Shown: positions 1-6,987 of the stretch, piece after piece | Layout of the letters: each line of letters starts with the position of its first letter | Numbering within the stretch: position 1 is the stretch's first letter | Assembly (NCBI GenBank): GCA_964585575.1 | Contig: CAZPEM010000049.1 | Span: 1 to 20,144 of the forward strand | Source of the DNA: UBA4655 sp964585575 | GTDB taxonomy: Bacteria; Planctomycetota; Planctomycetia; Pirellulales; UBA1268 | Length of the DNA: 20,144 bases | Direction: 5' to 3' | Translations under genes and position numbers: made by a program | Notes under the pieces: generated by a model | The model's database searches: none | Seen by the model: the letters and a program-made list of their open reading frames with translations, nothing else | What the model was told of the DNA's origin: nothing

Positions 1-10
1 GCGAACCGCG

Positions 11-102
11 TCAGCTCACCGCGAGCATCCGCGTCAGCTCACCGCGAGCATCCGCGTCAGCTCACCGCGAGCATCCGCGTCAGCTCACCGCGAGCATCCG
101 CT
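11..102. repeat. 23-bp tandem repeat (4 copies) at the 3' end of nadA
   Basis: Four head-to-tail copies of a 23-bp unit begin at 11, 34, 57 and 80; the first three are identical and the fourth differs only at its last base (102). A further partial unit is seen at 6-10. On the minus strand each unit carries the end of nadA (codons for Met-Leu-Ala-Val-Ser and TGA). The gene ends at the copy it meets first (80-82), so the other three copies lie downstream of the stop. Because 23 is not a multiple of 3, successive copies put the same TGA into different reading frames. This is seen directly in the sequence. Confidence 0.95.
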
Positions 103-1222
103 CGAGCGCGGTCACGGCCCACTTCGCGGTCTCGTCGTCGACCGTGATGACGTTCACGGGCGTGCCCCGCTCGAGGTGCTCGAGGCTCCAGCAGAGGTGC
201 GCAAGATCGATCCGGTACATCGTCGCGCACATGCAGACGACGGGGGAGAGGAACCGGATCGACTGCTCCGGATGGCTTTGCTCGAGCCGCTTCACGAGGT
301 GGAGCTCCGTGCCGATCGCCCACTTCGTGCCGGGCGGGGCGGCCTCCACCTGCTTGATGATGTAGCTCGTGGATCCGGCGAGGTCGGCCTTGTCGACCAC
401 CTCCATCGAGCACTCCGGGTGCACGAGCACCTTCACGCCGGGAATGTTCGCCCGCATCGCGTCGACATGCTCCGGCCGGAACATCGCGTGCACGCTGCAG
501 TGCCCCTGCCAGAGCACGACCCGGCTCTTCGCGAGCCGCTCGCGGGAGTTGCCGCCGAGCGTGGGGTCGTGCGGGTTCCAGACACACATCTCTTCGAGCG
601 GGATCCCCATCTTCCGCGCGGTGTTCCGTCCGAGGTGCTGGTCGGGGAAGAAGAGCACCCGCCGGGTTCTCTTGAAGGCCCACTCCAGCACCGCGCGGGC
701 GTTGCTCGACGTGCAGACGATGCCGCCGTGCCGTCCGCAGAAGGCCTTCAGGCTGGCCGCGGAGTTGATGTAGGTGACGGGCGTGATGTCGGAGGTGTCG
801 ATCGCCGTGCCGAGGTCTGCCCAGGCATCCTCGACCTGGTGGATCGCCGCCATGTCGGCCATCGAGCAGCCTGCCGCCATGTCGGGCAGGACGACCGTCA
901 CCCGCCGGCCGTCGCGGGCGGCCACCTTCTCGGGCCGGTTCACGAGGATGTCGGCCGTCTCCGCCATGAAGTGGACGCCGCAGAACGCGATCGCCTCGCA
1001 CTCCGTCCGCTCGGCGGCCGACTTCGAGAGCTGGTAGCTGTCCCCCTGGAGGTCGGCGTGGGCGATCACGCCGTCCTGCTGGTAGTGGTGGCCGAGGATC
1101 ACGAGCTTCGGTCCCATCCGGCGACGGACATCCTCGATCCGCTCGGAAAGCGCGGCGTCGTCCAGGCCGCGGTAGGCGGGAAAAGGCCCGGCCAGGCCGG
1201 GCTCCAGCATCGCTTGCGTCAT
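80..1222 (-). CDS. nadA: Quinolinate synthase NadA
   Basis: Condenses iminoaspartate with dihydroxyacetone phosphate to quinolinate in de novo NAD synthesis; a cytosolic [4Fe-4S] enzyme. The 380-residue protein has the family hallmarks: GHHYQQD near residue 44, a FCGVHFMAETA segment with Cys81, a CTSSNA segment with Cys170, and HPEC with Cys271. These three Cys match the cluster ligands known in thermophilic NadA proteins. Two further Cys (330, 332) sit in a late VVCMCATMY segment. The chosen ATG leaves a short leader before the conserved core. The gene is divergent from the lysine-rich protein gene. No nadB or nadC is adjacent. Oddity: the last codons and the stop lie inside a 23-bp tandem repeat. 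Function is confident from family knowledge. Confidence 0.96.
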   Translation of the reverse strand: MTQAMLEPGLAGPFPAYRGLDDAALSERIEDVRRRMGPKLVILGHHYQQDGVIAHADLQGDSYQLSKSAAERTECEAIAFCGVHFMAETADILVNRPEKVAARDGRRVTVVLPDMAAGCSMADMAAIHQVEDAWADLGTAIDTSDITPVTYINSAASLKAFCGRHGGIVCTSSNARAVLEWAFKRTRRVLFFPDQHLGRNTARKMGIPLEEMCVWNPHDPTLGGNSRERLAKSRVVLWQGHCSVHAMFRPEHVDAMRANIPGVKVLVHPECSMEVVDKADLAGSTSYIIKQVEAAPPGTKWAIGTELHLVKRLEQSHPEQSIRFLSPVVCMCATMYRIDLAHLCWSLEHLERGTPVNVITVDDETAKWAVTALERMLAVS

Positions 1223-1261
1223 CCGTTCACTCCAGTCCGCGGCGCCGCCGCTTCACCCCGC

Positions 1262-1290
1262 ATTCTACATCCCGATCCAGCCGCTATACT
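1262..1290. promoter_or_regulatory. Candidate divergent promoter elements (nadA / lysine-rich protein)
   Basis: In the 129-bp gap between the two divergent genes, TATACT (1285-1290, plus) resembles a -10 box for the gene starting at 1352. The complement of 1262-1267 reads TAGAAT, a possible -10 for nadA. Neither has a convincing -35 hexamer at standard spacing, so this is a weak inference. Confidence 0.25.
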
Positions 1291-1351
1291 CCGTCCCTCG
1301 AACGGCCGTTCCGCGGCCACCCACCACGCGCGAAGAGGAACAGACCTGCTC

Positions 1352-1699
1352 ATGGCACGCAAAGTCGTCAATCGGAAGGAACTGAGGGCCCAGGCGGACG
1401 CGGCGGAGGCCCGCGGCAAGACCGCGAAGAAGGCCCCCAAGGAAAAGGCCGAGAAGGCCCCGAAGAAGGAGAAGGCCGTCGCCTCAAAGAAGTCGGCCGC
1501 CAAGAAGCCGACCCGCAAGAAGGTCGTGAAGGAGGCCCGCATGAAGGCCTACTGGGGCGTCTTCAACCAGGCGATGAAGCGGCTGGTGGTGTTCGAGTAC
1601 GCCGACAAGAAGGCCGCCGAAAAGAAGGCCGCCGACCTCATCGCCTCGAGCCGCTCCCACCATTTCGTGCAGCTCGTGAAGGAACCGATCACGGAGTGA
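1352..1699 (+). CDS. Small lysine-rich, histone-H1-like protein with conserved C-terminal domain
   Basis: A 115-residue basic protein in two parts. Residues 1-62 are a low-complexity Lys/Ala/Pro region with KKAPKEKAEKAPKKEKA-type repeats like the tail of bacterial histone H1 homologues. Residues 63-115 form a compact aromatic segment (MKAYWGVFNQAMKRLVVFEY, then an Ala/Lys helix, ending HFVQLVKEP). An AGAGGA element lies about 15 nt before the ATG. The open frame continues far upstream, but that part overlaps nadA on the other strand, so the ATG at 1352 is preferred. From memory, planctomycete genomes carry similar small proteins; I know no proven function. A DNA- or RNA-binding role is inferred from charge only. 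It lies 4 bp upstream of the next gene, so co-transcription is likely. Confidence 0.85.
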   Translation: MARKVVNRKELRAQADAAEARGKTAKKAPKEKAEKAPKKEKAVASKKSAAKKPTRKKVVKEARMKAYWGVFNQAMKRLVVFEYADKKAAEKKAADLIASSRSHHFVQLVKEPITE

Positions 1700-1703
1700 C
1701 TCC

Positions 1704-2381
1704 ATGCGACTTGCCCGTCGATCCGTGCTCCGGTCGTCGGCCGCGATCCTCGTGATGGCCGCCGGACTCGGGTGCTCCAAGCCGGAGGGCCCGGGCATGC
1801 TCGCCAACGAGACCCTGCCGCCGGTCGATCTCAACACCGCGCTATCGGTGGACGAAGGCCGCGTCGCGGTCGCCTCTCCGAAGGGCTGGCATCGGGCGCC
1901 GAGGTCGAAGGAATACCTCGTTCGGTACCAGCGGGGCATCAAGAAGGCCTACCCCGCCGTGACCGTCACGGTCTCCGACCCTCCCGCGGGAATCGAGTCG
2001 GTCGGAAAGGACGGCCATGCCGCGTTCCTCGAGGCGATGGCCGCGCAGCTCGCCGAACGCTTCACGAAGGACGGCACGAGCACGCTCAGGCGGGGGCCGA
2101 CGGCCGTGGCGCTCGGCGACCACTTCGGCGTCGCCTGGGCCGCCCCAGGTCGCACGAAGACCGGCGGCGCCACCGAGTCGATCGATTGCTTGAGCTACGC
2201 GGTCGTGTTCAACGGCCGGCTCTACACGGTCGAGGCCAGCGGCCTCCGTGGCAAGCTCGACGCGGAGGGCATCCTCGCCGCGAAGGCGGTCGCCCGCTCG
2301 CTCTCGGAGCCGAAGCCCGCTCACGCGGCCGAACCGGCCGACGAATCGAAGCCGGCCGCGGCAGGTGAGCCCGCGAGTTGA
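1704..2381 (+). CDS. Putative secreted protein or lipoprotein, function unknown
   Basis: A 225-residue protein with an N-terminal Arg-rich stretch, a hydrophobic segment (residues about 12-23) and Cys24 in an AGLGCS context. This resembles a lipoprotein signal, but position -3 is Gly rather than the usual Leu, so lipidation is uncertain. The mature part (residues about 50-200) has a mixed beta/alpha look, including VAVASPKGWHRAPR and DHFGVAWAA, like planctomycete envelope proteins of unknown role. The C-terminal 25 residues are Ala/Glu/Pro/Lys-rich and probably disordered. It begins 4 bp after the lysine-rich protein stop and ends 6 bp before a structured dispersed repeat. No enzymatic motif was recognised. 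Confidence 0.8.
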   Translation: MRLARRSVLRSSAAILVMAAGLGCSKPEGPGMLANETLPPVDLNTALSVDEGRVAVASPKGWHRAPRSKEYLVRYQRGIKKAYPAVTVTVSDPPAGIESVGKDGHAAFLEAMAAQLAERFTKDGTSTLRRGPTAVALGDHFGVAWAAPGRTKTGGATESIDCLSYAVVFNGRLYTVEASGLRGKLDAEGILAAKAVARSLSEPKPAHAAEPADESKPAAAGEPAS

Positions 2382-2387
2382 CCGTGA

Positions 2388-2517
2388 GGGGCTGCCCGTG
2401 CCATGTCGCCGGGCTATGGAAGCGAGCGCAGCCCGGAGGGCGAAGCGAAGCGGACATGCAGTGAGCAAAGGTCCGGACGACCGCAGCGAACGTCCGGCCA
2501 GGCGCACGGGCAGCCCC
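2388..2517. repeat. Dispersed structured repeat, copy 1 (130 nt)
   Basis: This element is bounded by a perfect 13-bp inverted repeat: 2388-2400 pairs with 2505-2517. Internal pairings are CATGTC (2402-2407) with GACATG (2453-2458), and CCGGACG (2473-2479) with CGTCCGG (2491-2497). Positions 2399-2464 match 19908-19974 with one substitution and one single-base insertion. It fills the gap between two convergent gene ends (2381 and 2537), so it may also act as a two-way terminator. It is non-coding in my view. Confidence 0.9.
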
Positions 2518-2536
2518 GAACCAGCACGCTCGACGC

Positions 2537-3358
2537 TCACGGCTCCCAGGGACTCGTCCAGTCGCCCCAGGCCGCGAGGTAGCGGGCGAGGCCGGGCGAG
2601 GTCTTCGCGCGGGCCTCGATGAACTTGCGGGCCGAGTCGATCGCGGCCTGCTCCTGCTCGATGCCGATGGCGCCGGCGATGACCCGCGTCCGCAGGTAGA
2701 CGAAGTAGGTGTCGAGCACGTCTCCCTTGCAGTAGTCGTGGATCTCCTGGCGGCGGCCGGAGTCCCAGAGGTCCTGCACCATGTGGCCGGCCACGTCCAT
2801 CTTGCCGGGCTTGCCGATGAGATTGGCCGCCAGCGACAGGCCGCCGGTGAAGCGGCTGGCGCCGGCGTTGGTGAGGAAGTCGTGGAGGTCGAGGTGGGAG
2901 GCGGTGTTGTAGCGGTTGCGGGGCTGGTCGAAGCTCCGTTTCTCCTCGGCGAACCACTCGGGGATCGGAAGGGCGTAGCGGAAGGCGGCCAGCTCGAGCA
3001 GAGGCATGTCGAAGCCGCGGCCGTTGAAGCTCACCAGCCGCGGCCGCCGGTAGCGTCGCCAGCCCTCCCAGAAGAGCCGCACGATCTCGTGGGGGCGGCT
3101 CTCCGCCTCGTCGAGCGCGACGAGATCGACGAGCGTGTAGTCCGTCGCCACCTTCGCCACCACGAGCGACACGGGCAGCTGGAAGGTGTAGGGGATGAAG
3201 TCCTTGCCGTCGTTTTCCCTCGCGAGTTCCTCCCGGTATTTCTTCACCGCCGCCTTCGGATCGAGCCCCTCGCCGGGATAGCGGAGCTTCGAGACGAGAC
3301 CGCCGTCGGCGATGCTCTCGATGTCGAAGACGAAGGCGGCGATGTCCTGCTTCGCCAT
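2537..3358 (-). CDS. Predicted 3'-5' exonuclease, PolB-exonuclease-like (DEDDy, COG3298 type)
   Basis: A 273-residue RNase H-fold exonuclease. Visible motifs: FDIES (Asp12, Glu14; Exo I), FNGRGFDMP (Asp117; Exo II) and DYCKGDVLDTY (Tyr209, Asp213; the YxxxD Exo III of DEDDy enzymes). HLDLHD near 155 and FTGGLSL near 170 also fit the family related to the exonuclease domain of DNA polymerase B. The protein should remove nucleotides from 3' ends with two metal ions; the substrate (DNA or RNA) is unknown. It starts 7 bp after the stop of the oxidoreductase gene, so the two are probably co-transcribed, although no functional link is obvious. Length and motifs look intact. Confidence 0.88.
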   Translation of the reverse strand: MAKQDIAAFVFDIESIADGGLVSKLRYPGEGLDPKAAVKKYREELARENDGKDFIPYTFQLPVSLVVAKVATDYTLVDLVALDEAESRPHEIVRLFWEGWRRYRRPRLVSFNGRGFDMPLLELAAFRYALPIPEWFAEEKRSFDQPRNRYNTASHLDLHDFLTNAGASRFTGGLSLAANLIGKPGKMDVAGHMVQDLWDSGRRQEIHDYCKGDVLDTYFVYLRTRVIAGAIGIEQEQAAIDSARKFIEARAKTSPGLARYLAAWGDWTSPWEP

Positions 3359-3365
3359 GACGGAA

Positions 3366-4592
3366 TCACCTGCGGGCGAGCCGGTGCGCCAGCGGCAGCC
3401 AGCGGCCGTCGTCGCGGCTCGAGGCGACCGACTGCTCGATGAAGAACATCCCCTCCACGCCGTCGCAGACGTTCGGGTAGACGGTGGCGACCTTCTCGAC
3501 GGTGCGGCCCGACGCCGCCTCGGCCATCGCGTCGAAGGCGGCGCGGTAGACGTTGGCGAAGGCCTCGAAGAAGGCCTCCGGATGCCCCGACGGGAGCCGG
3601 CAGGCGGCCTTGCCGGCGGCGTTCATGAAGGGGGCGTTCGGGTCGCGGGTGTAGATCTGGTGGGCGTGGCCGTTGCGGCGGACGAAGAGCTGGTTGGGGC
3701 TCTCCTGGAGCCACTCGAGGCTCGCCTTCGTGCCGTCGATCTGGATCCGCAGGTCGTTCTCCCGGCCGTGGCTGATCTGCGAGGCGGTCACGGTCGTCAG
3801 ACCGCCGTTGGCCAGGCGGATGACGGCGTGACCGTAGTCGTCGAGCGGCCGCGGGGGCTCGAAGATCTTGAGGTTGGCCGAGAGCTTCTCCGGCAAGACG
3901 CCCGTCATGTAGCGGGAGAGGTTGTAGGCGTGGGTGCCGATGTCGCCGAAGGCGCCGGCCGCTCCGCTCTTCTTCGGGTCGGTCCGCCAGGCGGCCTGCT
4001 TCTGCCCCTCGGCCTCGAGCCGCGTCCGCAGCCAGCCCTGGATGTATTCGGCGCGGATCGCCTGGATCTCGCCGAGCTCCCCGGCGAGCGCCATCTCCCG
4101 GGCCTGCCGCACGAGCGGATAGCCGGTGTAGTTGTGCGTCACGGCGAAGACGACCTTCGAGGCGAGCACGATCTCCGCGAGCTCTTCGGCCTCCGCAAGC
4201 GTGAGCGTGAGCGGCTTGTCGCAGACGACGTTGAAGCCCGCCTGGACCGCGGCCTTGGCGACCGGGAAGTGCATGTGGTTGGGGGTCGTGATCGAGACGA
4301 AGTCGATCCGCTCGCCGGCAGGCAGCTGCTTTTCCTTCGCGAGCATCTCCTCCCACGAGCCGTAGGCACGGTCCCGCGAGACGAAGTAGTCGGCGGCGCT
4401 CGCCTTCGACTTCGCGGCGTCGCTCGAGAAGGCCCCGGCAACGAGTTCCGCGCGGTTGTCGAGCACGGCCGCCGTAACGTGTACGCGGCCGATGAAGGAG
4501 CCGATGCCCCCTCCGACGATCCCCATCCGCAGCTTGCGTCCGAGCGAACCATTGAGACCCGAACCCGCGTCTCCGCCCCCTTCGATTGCCAT
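3366..4592 (-). CDS. Gfo/Idh/MocA family NAD(P)-dependent oxidoreductase
   Basis: A 408-residue sugar or cyclitol dehydrogenase-like protein. A Rossmann motif GIVGGGIGSFIG lies at about 24-35. The family Lys is in CDKPL (Lys126, the EKP-type motif), and a GDIGTHAYNL segment (Asp217, His221) holds the expected catalytic-site residues. The C-terminal half is the usual alpha/beta dimerisation and substrate domain. The ATG at 4592 was chosen because AGAGG lies about 9 nt upstream and the Rossmann fold starts soon after; the frame stays open further upstream but there it overlaps the divergent rhomboid gene. Planctomycetes carry many members of this family with varied sugar substrates, so the substrate cannot be assigned. 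First gene of a two-gene minus operon. Confidence 0.92.
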   Translation of the reverse strand: MAIEGGGDAGSGLNGSLGRKLRMGIVGGGIGSFIGRVHVTAAVLDNRAELVAGAFSSDAAKSKASAADYFVSRDRAYGSWEEMLAKEKQLPAGERIDFVSITTPNHMHFPVAKAAVQAGFNVVCDKPLTLTLAEAEELAEIVLASKVVFAVTHNYTGYPLVRQAREMALAGELGEIQAIRAEYIQGWLRTRLEAEGQKQAAWRTDPKKSGAAGAFGDIGTHAYNLSRYMTGVLPEKLSANLKIFEPPRPLDDYGHAVIRLANGGLTTVTASQISHGRENDLRIQIDGTKASLEWLQESPNQLFVRRNGHAHQIYTRDPNAPFMNAAGKAACRLPSGHPEAFFEAFANVYRAAFDAMAEAASGRTVEKVATVYPNVCDGVEGMFFIEQSVASSRDDGRWLPLAHRLARR

Positions 4593-4705
4593 GGCTTGCC
4601 TCTTCTCCCGCGTCGTCGATGGCGGCGCGGGATCCTGCCTCTCGACCGCCCTCCGTGGGTCGGCCGACGCCCGCGCGTGGCCAGAGTTGTAGCAGATGGC
4701 GGCGG

Positions 4706-4735
4706 TTGCCGCTCGATGGCGGCGTCCCCTACGAT
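4706..4735 (+). promoter_or_regulatory. Candidate sigma-70-like promoter of the rhomboid gene
   Basis: TTGCCG (4706-4711) and TACGAT (4730-4735) are separated by 18 bp, and each matches four of six consensus positions. It lies about 60 bp before the start codon in the divergent intergenic region. Inference only. Confidence 0.3.
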
Positions 4736-4796
4736 ACGTCGGTTCCCTCGCGTCCCGCAGGCTCCGCCTCCAACCCGACGACCCCCGGCTTTCCTC

Positions 4797-5702
4797 ATGG
4801 GTTTTTCCGACCGCCGCTACGACCGCTTCGACTCCCCTTCCTATGCCTCGGAGTGGACGGCCGTGATGACGATCATCGTCGCGAACGTCGCAATCTGGGT
4901 TGCGAACCTCCTCGCGGCAAGCGAGTTTCCGATCAACCGGCTGCTCGCGCTCGACGGCGATTTCTTCGAGCAGCCCTGGAGGGTGTGGGAGCTCGTCACC
5001 TACGGCTTCGCGCACGACGATTCCAACCCGTGGCATCTCGTCTTCAACATGCTCGCCCTCTGGTTCTTCGGCCGCGTGGTCGAGGAGATCATCGGACGTG
5101 CCGAGTTCTACCGCTTCTATCTCTGTGCGGTCGTGATCGCCGGGCTGGCGTGGCTCGTGAGCCTGCAGTTCGGCAGCGGCCTCCTGGCCCGATCGAGTTC
5201 CCTCGTCGGCGCCAGCGGCGCGGTGATGGCGGTGCTCGCGGTCTTCATCTGGAACTTCCCGAAACAGATGGTACTCATCTGGGGCGTGCTGCCGGTGCCG
5301 GCATGGGTGCTCGGAGTGCTCTACTTCCTTTCCGACGTGCAGGGCGCGGCCTCCGGCGGCGGCCAGGTCGCCAACGTCGCCCATCTCGCCGGCGCCATCT
5401 TCGGCGCGATCTACGCCTGGAGAGGACTCGACCTGGGCTCGCTCTTCGAGCCGTTCGATCGCTGGCGGCGGCGACGGCGGTCGCTGAAGGTCGTGCGACA
5501 GGACGACGATGCCGACGCCTTCGGCACACCCATCCGACGCCCGGCGACGCGGTCGGCCGACGAGATCGACGACGCCAAGCTCCAGGAGGAGGTCGACCGG
5601 ATCCTCGAGAAGATCAGCCGCTCCGGCGAGGCGAGCCTCTCGGCGAGCGACCGCGAGACGCTCGCCCGCGCGAGCCGCCGGCTCAAGGAGAAGATCCGCT
5701 AG
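4797..5702 (+). CDS. Rhomboid family intramembrane serine protease
   Basis: A 301-residue membrane protein that should cleave transmembrane substrates within the bilayer. The catalytic Ser140 is in a GASGAVMA segment and the catalytic His196 in ANVAHLAGA. The conserved TM2 motif is present as HLVFN (His80, Asn84). About six hydrophobic segments occur between residues 22 and 208. After the membrane domain come a basic stretch (RWRRRRR) and a cytosolic tail (about residues 245-301) with an acidic/Leu helix, EEVDRILEKISRSGEASLS, of the kind appended to rhomboids in several phyla. The ATG at 4797 directly precedes the start of homologous sequence; the frame is open far upstream, but that region lies antisense to the oxidoreductase gene. 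No obvious partner gene. Confidence 0.92.
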   Translation: MGFSDRRYDRFDSPSYASEWTAVMTIIVANVAIWVANLLAASEFPINRLLALDGDFFEQPWRVWELVTYGFAHDDSNPWHLVFNMLALWFFGRVVEEIIGRAEFYRFYLCAVVIAGLAWLVSLQFGSGLLARSSSLVGASGAVMAVLAVFIWNFPKQMVLIWGVLPVPAWVLGVLYFLSDVQGAASGGGQVANVAHLAGAIFGAIYAWRGLDLGSLFEPFDRWRRRRRSLKVVRQDDDADAFGTPIRRPATRSADEIDDAKLQEEVDRILEKISRSGEASLSASDRETLARASRRLKEKIR

Positions 5703-5738
5703 CAGGCGGCGATTCGCATATCCGCCCACCCAACGCCC

Positions 5739-5761
5739 GCTGCGGCTCGCGGAGCCGCAGC
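5739..5761. terminator. Hairpin between convergent genes
   Basis: A perfect 10-bp inverted repeat (5739-5748 with 5752-5761) has a 3-nt loop and lies 37 bp after the rhomboid stop and 26 bp from the end of the convergent minus ORF. There is no T-tract, so intrinsic termination is plausible but unproven; it could serve both strands. Confidence 0.5.
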
Positions 5762-5786
5762 CCGTCAGTCAGCCGTATCGCTCGAG

Positions 5787-6182
5787 TCATACGGTGCCTT
5801 CGCACGGATCGGCTCGGCCCTCGCGAAGATCCTGCACCCGCCAGGGCGGCACGAGGCCGCAGGTGCCGCGGGCCACGGACGGCCAGCCGAACCAGGCGCG
5901 GAAGGTGTGGTAGGCAGGCGAATCCGGAAGCGGATAGGCATCGAAGATCGCCCGCCAACTCGCGAAGCGGCTCCAATCATCCCGCTCCGGAAAGATGCCG
6001 AAGTCAAACGCCGCACAGACTCGGTGCAGGTAGTTCGCCTTCTCCTCCGGCGTCGTCAGGAAGTCCGGGGGAGCGACGAGGTCGGGATAGACCGAATGGT
6101 CCAAGGGCACTGTGTCGCAGGAAACACTGCTGCAGGAAACACTGTCGCAGGAAATCGTGTCGTGGCCGACGTTGTCTCGCAA
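5787..6182 (-). CDS. Orphan hypothetical protein with Cys/Ser pentapeptide repeats
   Basis: Not recognised. The frame is open from 6467 down to the stop at 5787, but an ATG at 6467 would overlap the previous gene by 116 bp. The TTG at 6182 (131 residues, used here) or the GTG at 6110 (107 residues) are alternatives; neither has a clear ribosome binding site. Near the N-terminus lie three 5-residue repeats (ISCDS, VSCSS, VSCDT) encoded by a DNA tandem repeat. The remainder looks like a real folded protein rich in Tyr, Trp, Phe and Asp (for example FLTTPEEKANYLHRVCAAFDF, and AWFGWPSVARGTCGLVPPW at about 95-113). Codon third positions are GC-rich, which supports coding. It lies downstream of the exporter and thioredoxin-like genes on the same strand. 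Function unknown. Confidence 0.55.
   Translation of the reverse strand: MRDNVGHDTISCDSVSCSSVSCDTVPLDHSVYPDLVAPPDFLTTPEEKANYLHRVCAAFDFGIFPERDDWSRFASWRAIFDAYPLPDSPAYHTFRAWFGWPSVARGTCGLVPPWRVQDLREGRADPCEGTV
6108..6154. repeat. 15-bp tandem repeat (about 3 copies)
   Basis: Units at 6125-6139 and 6140-6154 are 15 bp each, and a 17-bp variant occupies 6108-6124. Each contains the core GCAGGAAA and begins CACTG. In the minus-strand ORF they encode Val/Ile-Ser-Cys-Asp/Ser-Ser/Thr repeats. Seen directly. Confidence 0.85.
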
Positions 6183-6351
6183 GGTCTCGATGCGGACGGG
6201 AGACCACTCCGCCTCGAGCGTGGCGTCGAGGTAGCGGTCGCGTGGGGCGAGGCGGCGACAGGCGTGGATCCTGGGGCCGCAAGAACGACCGACCCCGATT
6301 TTATCGAATTCGGCCGGCGATGACTCGATGGCCGCTCCGCTCGCCTTGACC

Positions 6352-6987
6352 CTATCGCGGCTGCACCGCCGGCAGCAGGGAGGTCCGCGGGCCGGCAAGC
6401 GACTGGCGGCGGAGCCCATCGATCCGCGCGGCGAGTTCCTCGATCCGCCGGTCGTCGAACTGGCCATTCTCGACCGCGTAGAGCCTCCCCGCGGTGTCGA
6501 TCACCGCGACGTTCGGCACGCCCGGCACGAGCCCGAACGACTTCTTCATGACGCCCCCGAAATCCATCCAGACCGGAAGGTGCGGCGAGTCGGAGCGAAA
6601 CTGCGACCTCGCGAGCATGTGGAAGGGCGAAGGAATCTCCGCCAGGCAGGCGACCGGCATCACGCGGACGTCGGGCACCCTCGCTCCCTGCGGCCAGCCG
6701 GCCAGGCCGATCACCGGCTGCTTCGCCGACTCCGCGGGGGCAACGTTCTCCGCCGTCGGATGGAACCACACGTGGAGCTTCCGCCCGAGTTCCCGGCCCG
6801 CCACGGCGCCGGTCCGCTCGGCGTAGACGAGCACCACGACGTCGCCCCGCATGGTGGCGGTGTCGTGGCGGTTGCGGAACTGGTCCTCCATCGAGATCGT
6901 GACGGGAGTGTCGGCCGCTTCGGCGACGCCCACGGCGATGCCGACGGCCACGGCCATGACCCAACCGATCGTGAAATTCTTCTTCAT
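6352..6987 (-). CDS. Secreted thioredoxin-fold-like protein lacking CXXC
   Basis: A 211-residue protein with a clear signal peptide (MKKNFTIGWV followed by a hydrophobic core, likely cut after AEA at residue 25). The mature part has a thioredoxin-like order: an early beta strand (GDVVVLVYAERTGA, residues 48-61) where a redoxin would carry CXXC, then a long helix, and a late PNVAVIDTAGRLYAV strand pair with Pro158 in the cis-Pro-like position. There is no CXXC; the only Cys is Cys114. It may therefore be a non-redox scaffold or chaperone-like member. The start codon overlaps the stop of the exporter gene by ATGA, so the two are translationally coupled, suggesting an envelope partner of the exporter. 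The fold assignment is inference from pattern. Confidence 0.75.
   Translation of the reverse strand: MKKNFTIGWVMAVAVGIAVGVAEAADTPVTISMEDQFRNRHDTATMRGDVVVLVYAERTGAVAGRELGRKLHVWFHPTAENVAPAESAKQPVIGLAGWPQGARVPDVRVMPVACLAEIPSPFHMLARSQFRSDSPHLPVWMDFGGVMKKSFGLVPGVPNVAVIDTAGRLYAVENGQFDDRRIEELAARIDGLRRQSLAGPRTSLLPAVQPR

Noticed and set aside
11..102. CRISPR array
   Set aside because: The units are directly adjacent without spacers, so this is a simple tandem repeat.
2388..2517. Small protein encoded on the minus strand in the dispersed repeat (similar reading in the copy at 19897-20028)
   Set aside because: The similar peptide readings in both copies come from shared repeat DNA; stem covariation points to structure, and there is no consistent start and stop.
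3312..4796. Open plus-strand frame running antisense to the oxidoreductase gene into the rhomboid gene
   Set aside because: The translation is low-complexity Arg/Ala/Val/Glu sequence without motifs; the real rhomboid homology starts at 4797. High GC keeps antisense frames open.
4593..5729. Upstream extension of the oxidoreductase frame on the minus strand
   Set aside because: It lies antisense to the rhomboid gene and has shadow composition; the ATG at 4592 with AGAGG upstream fits the family start.
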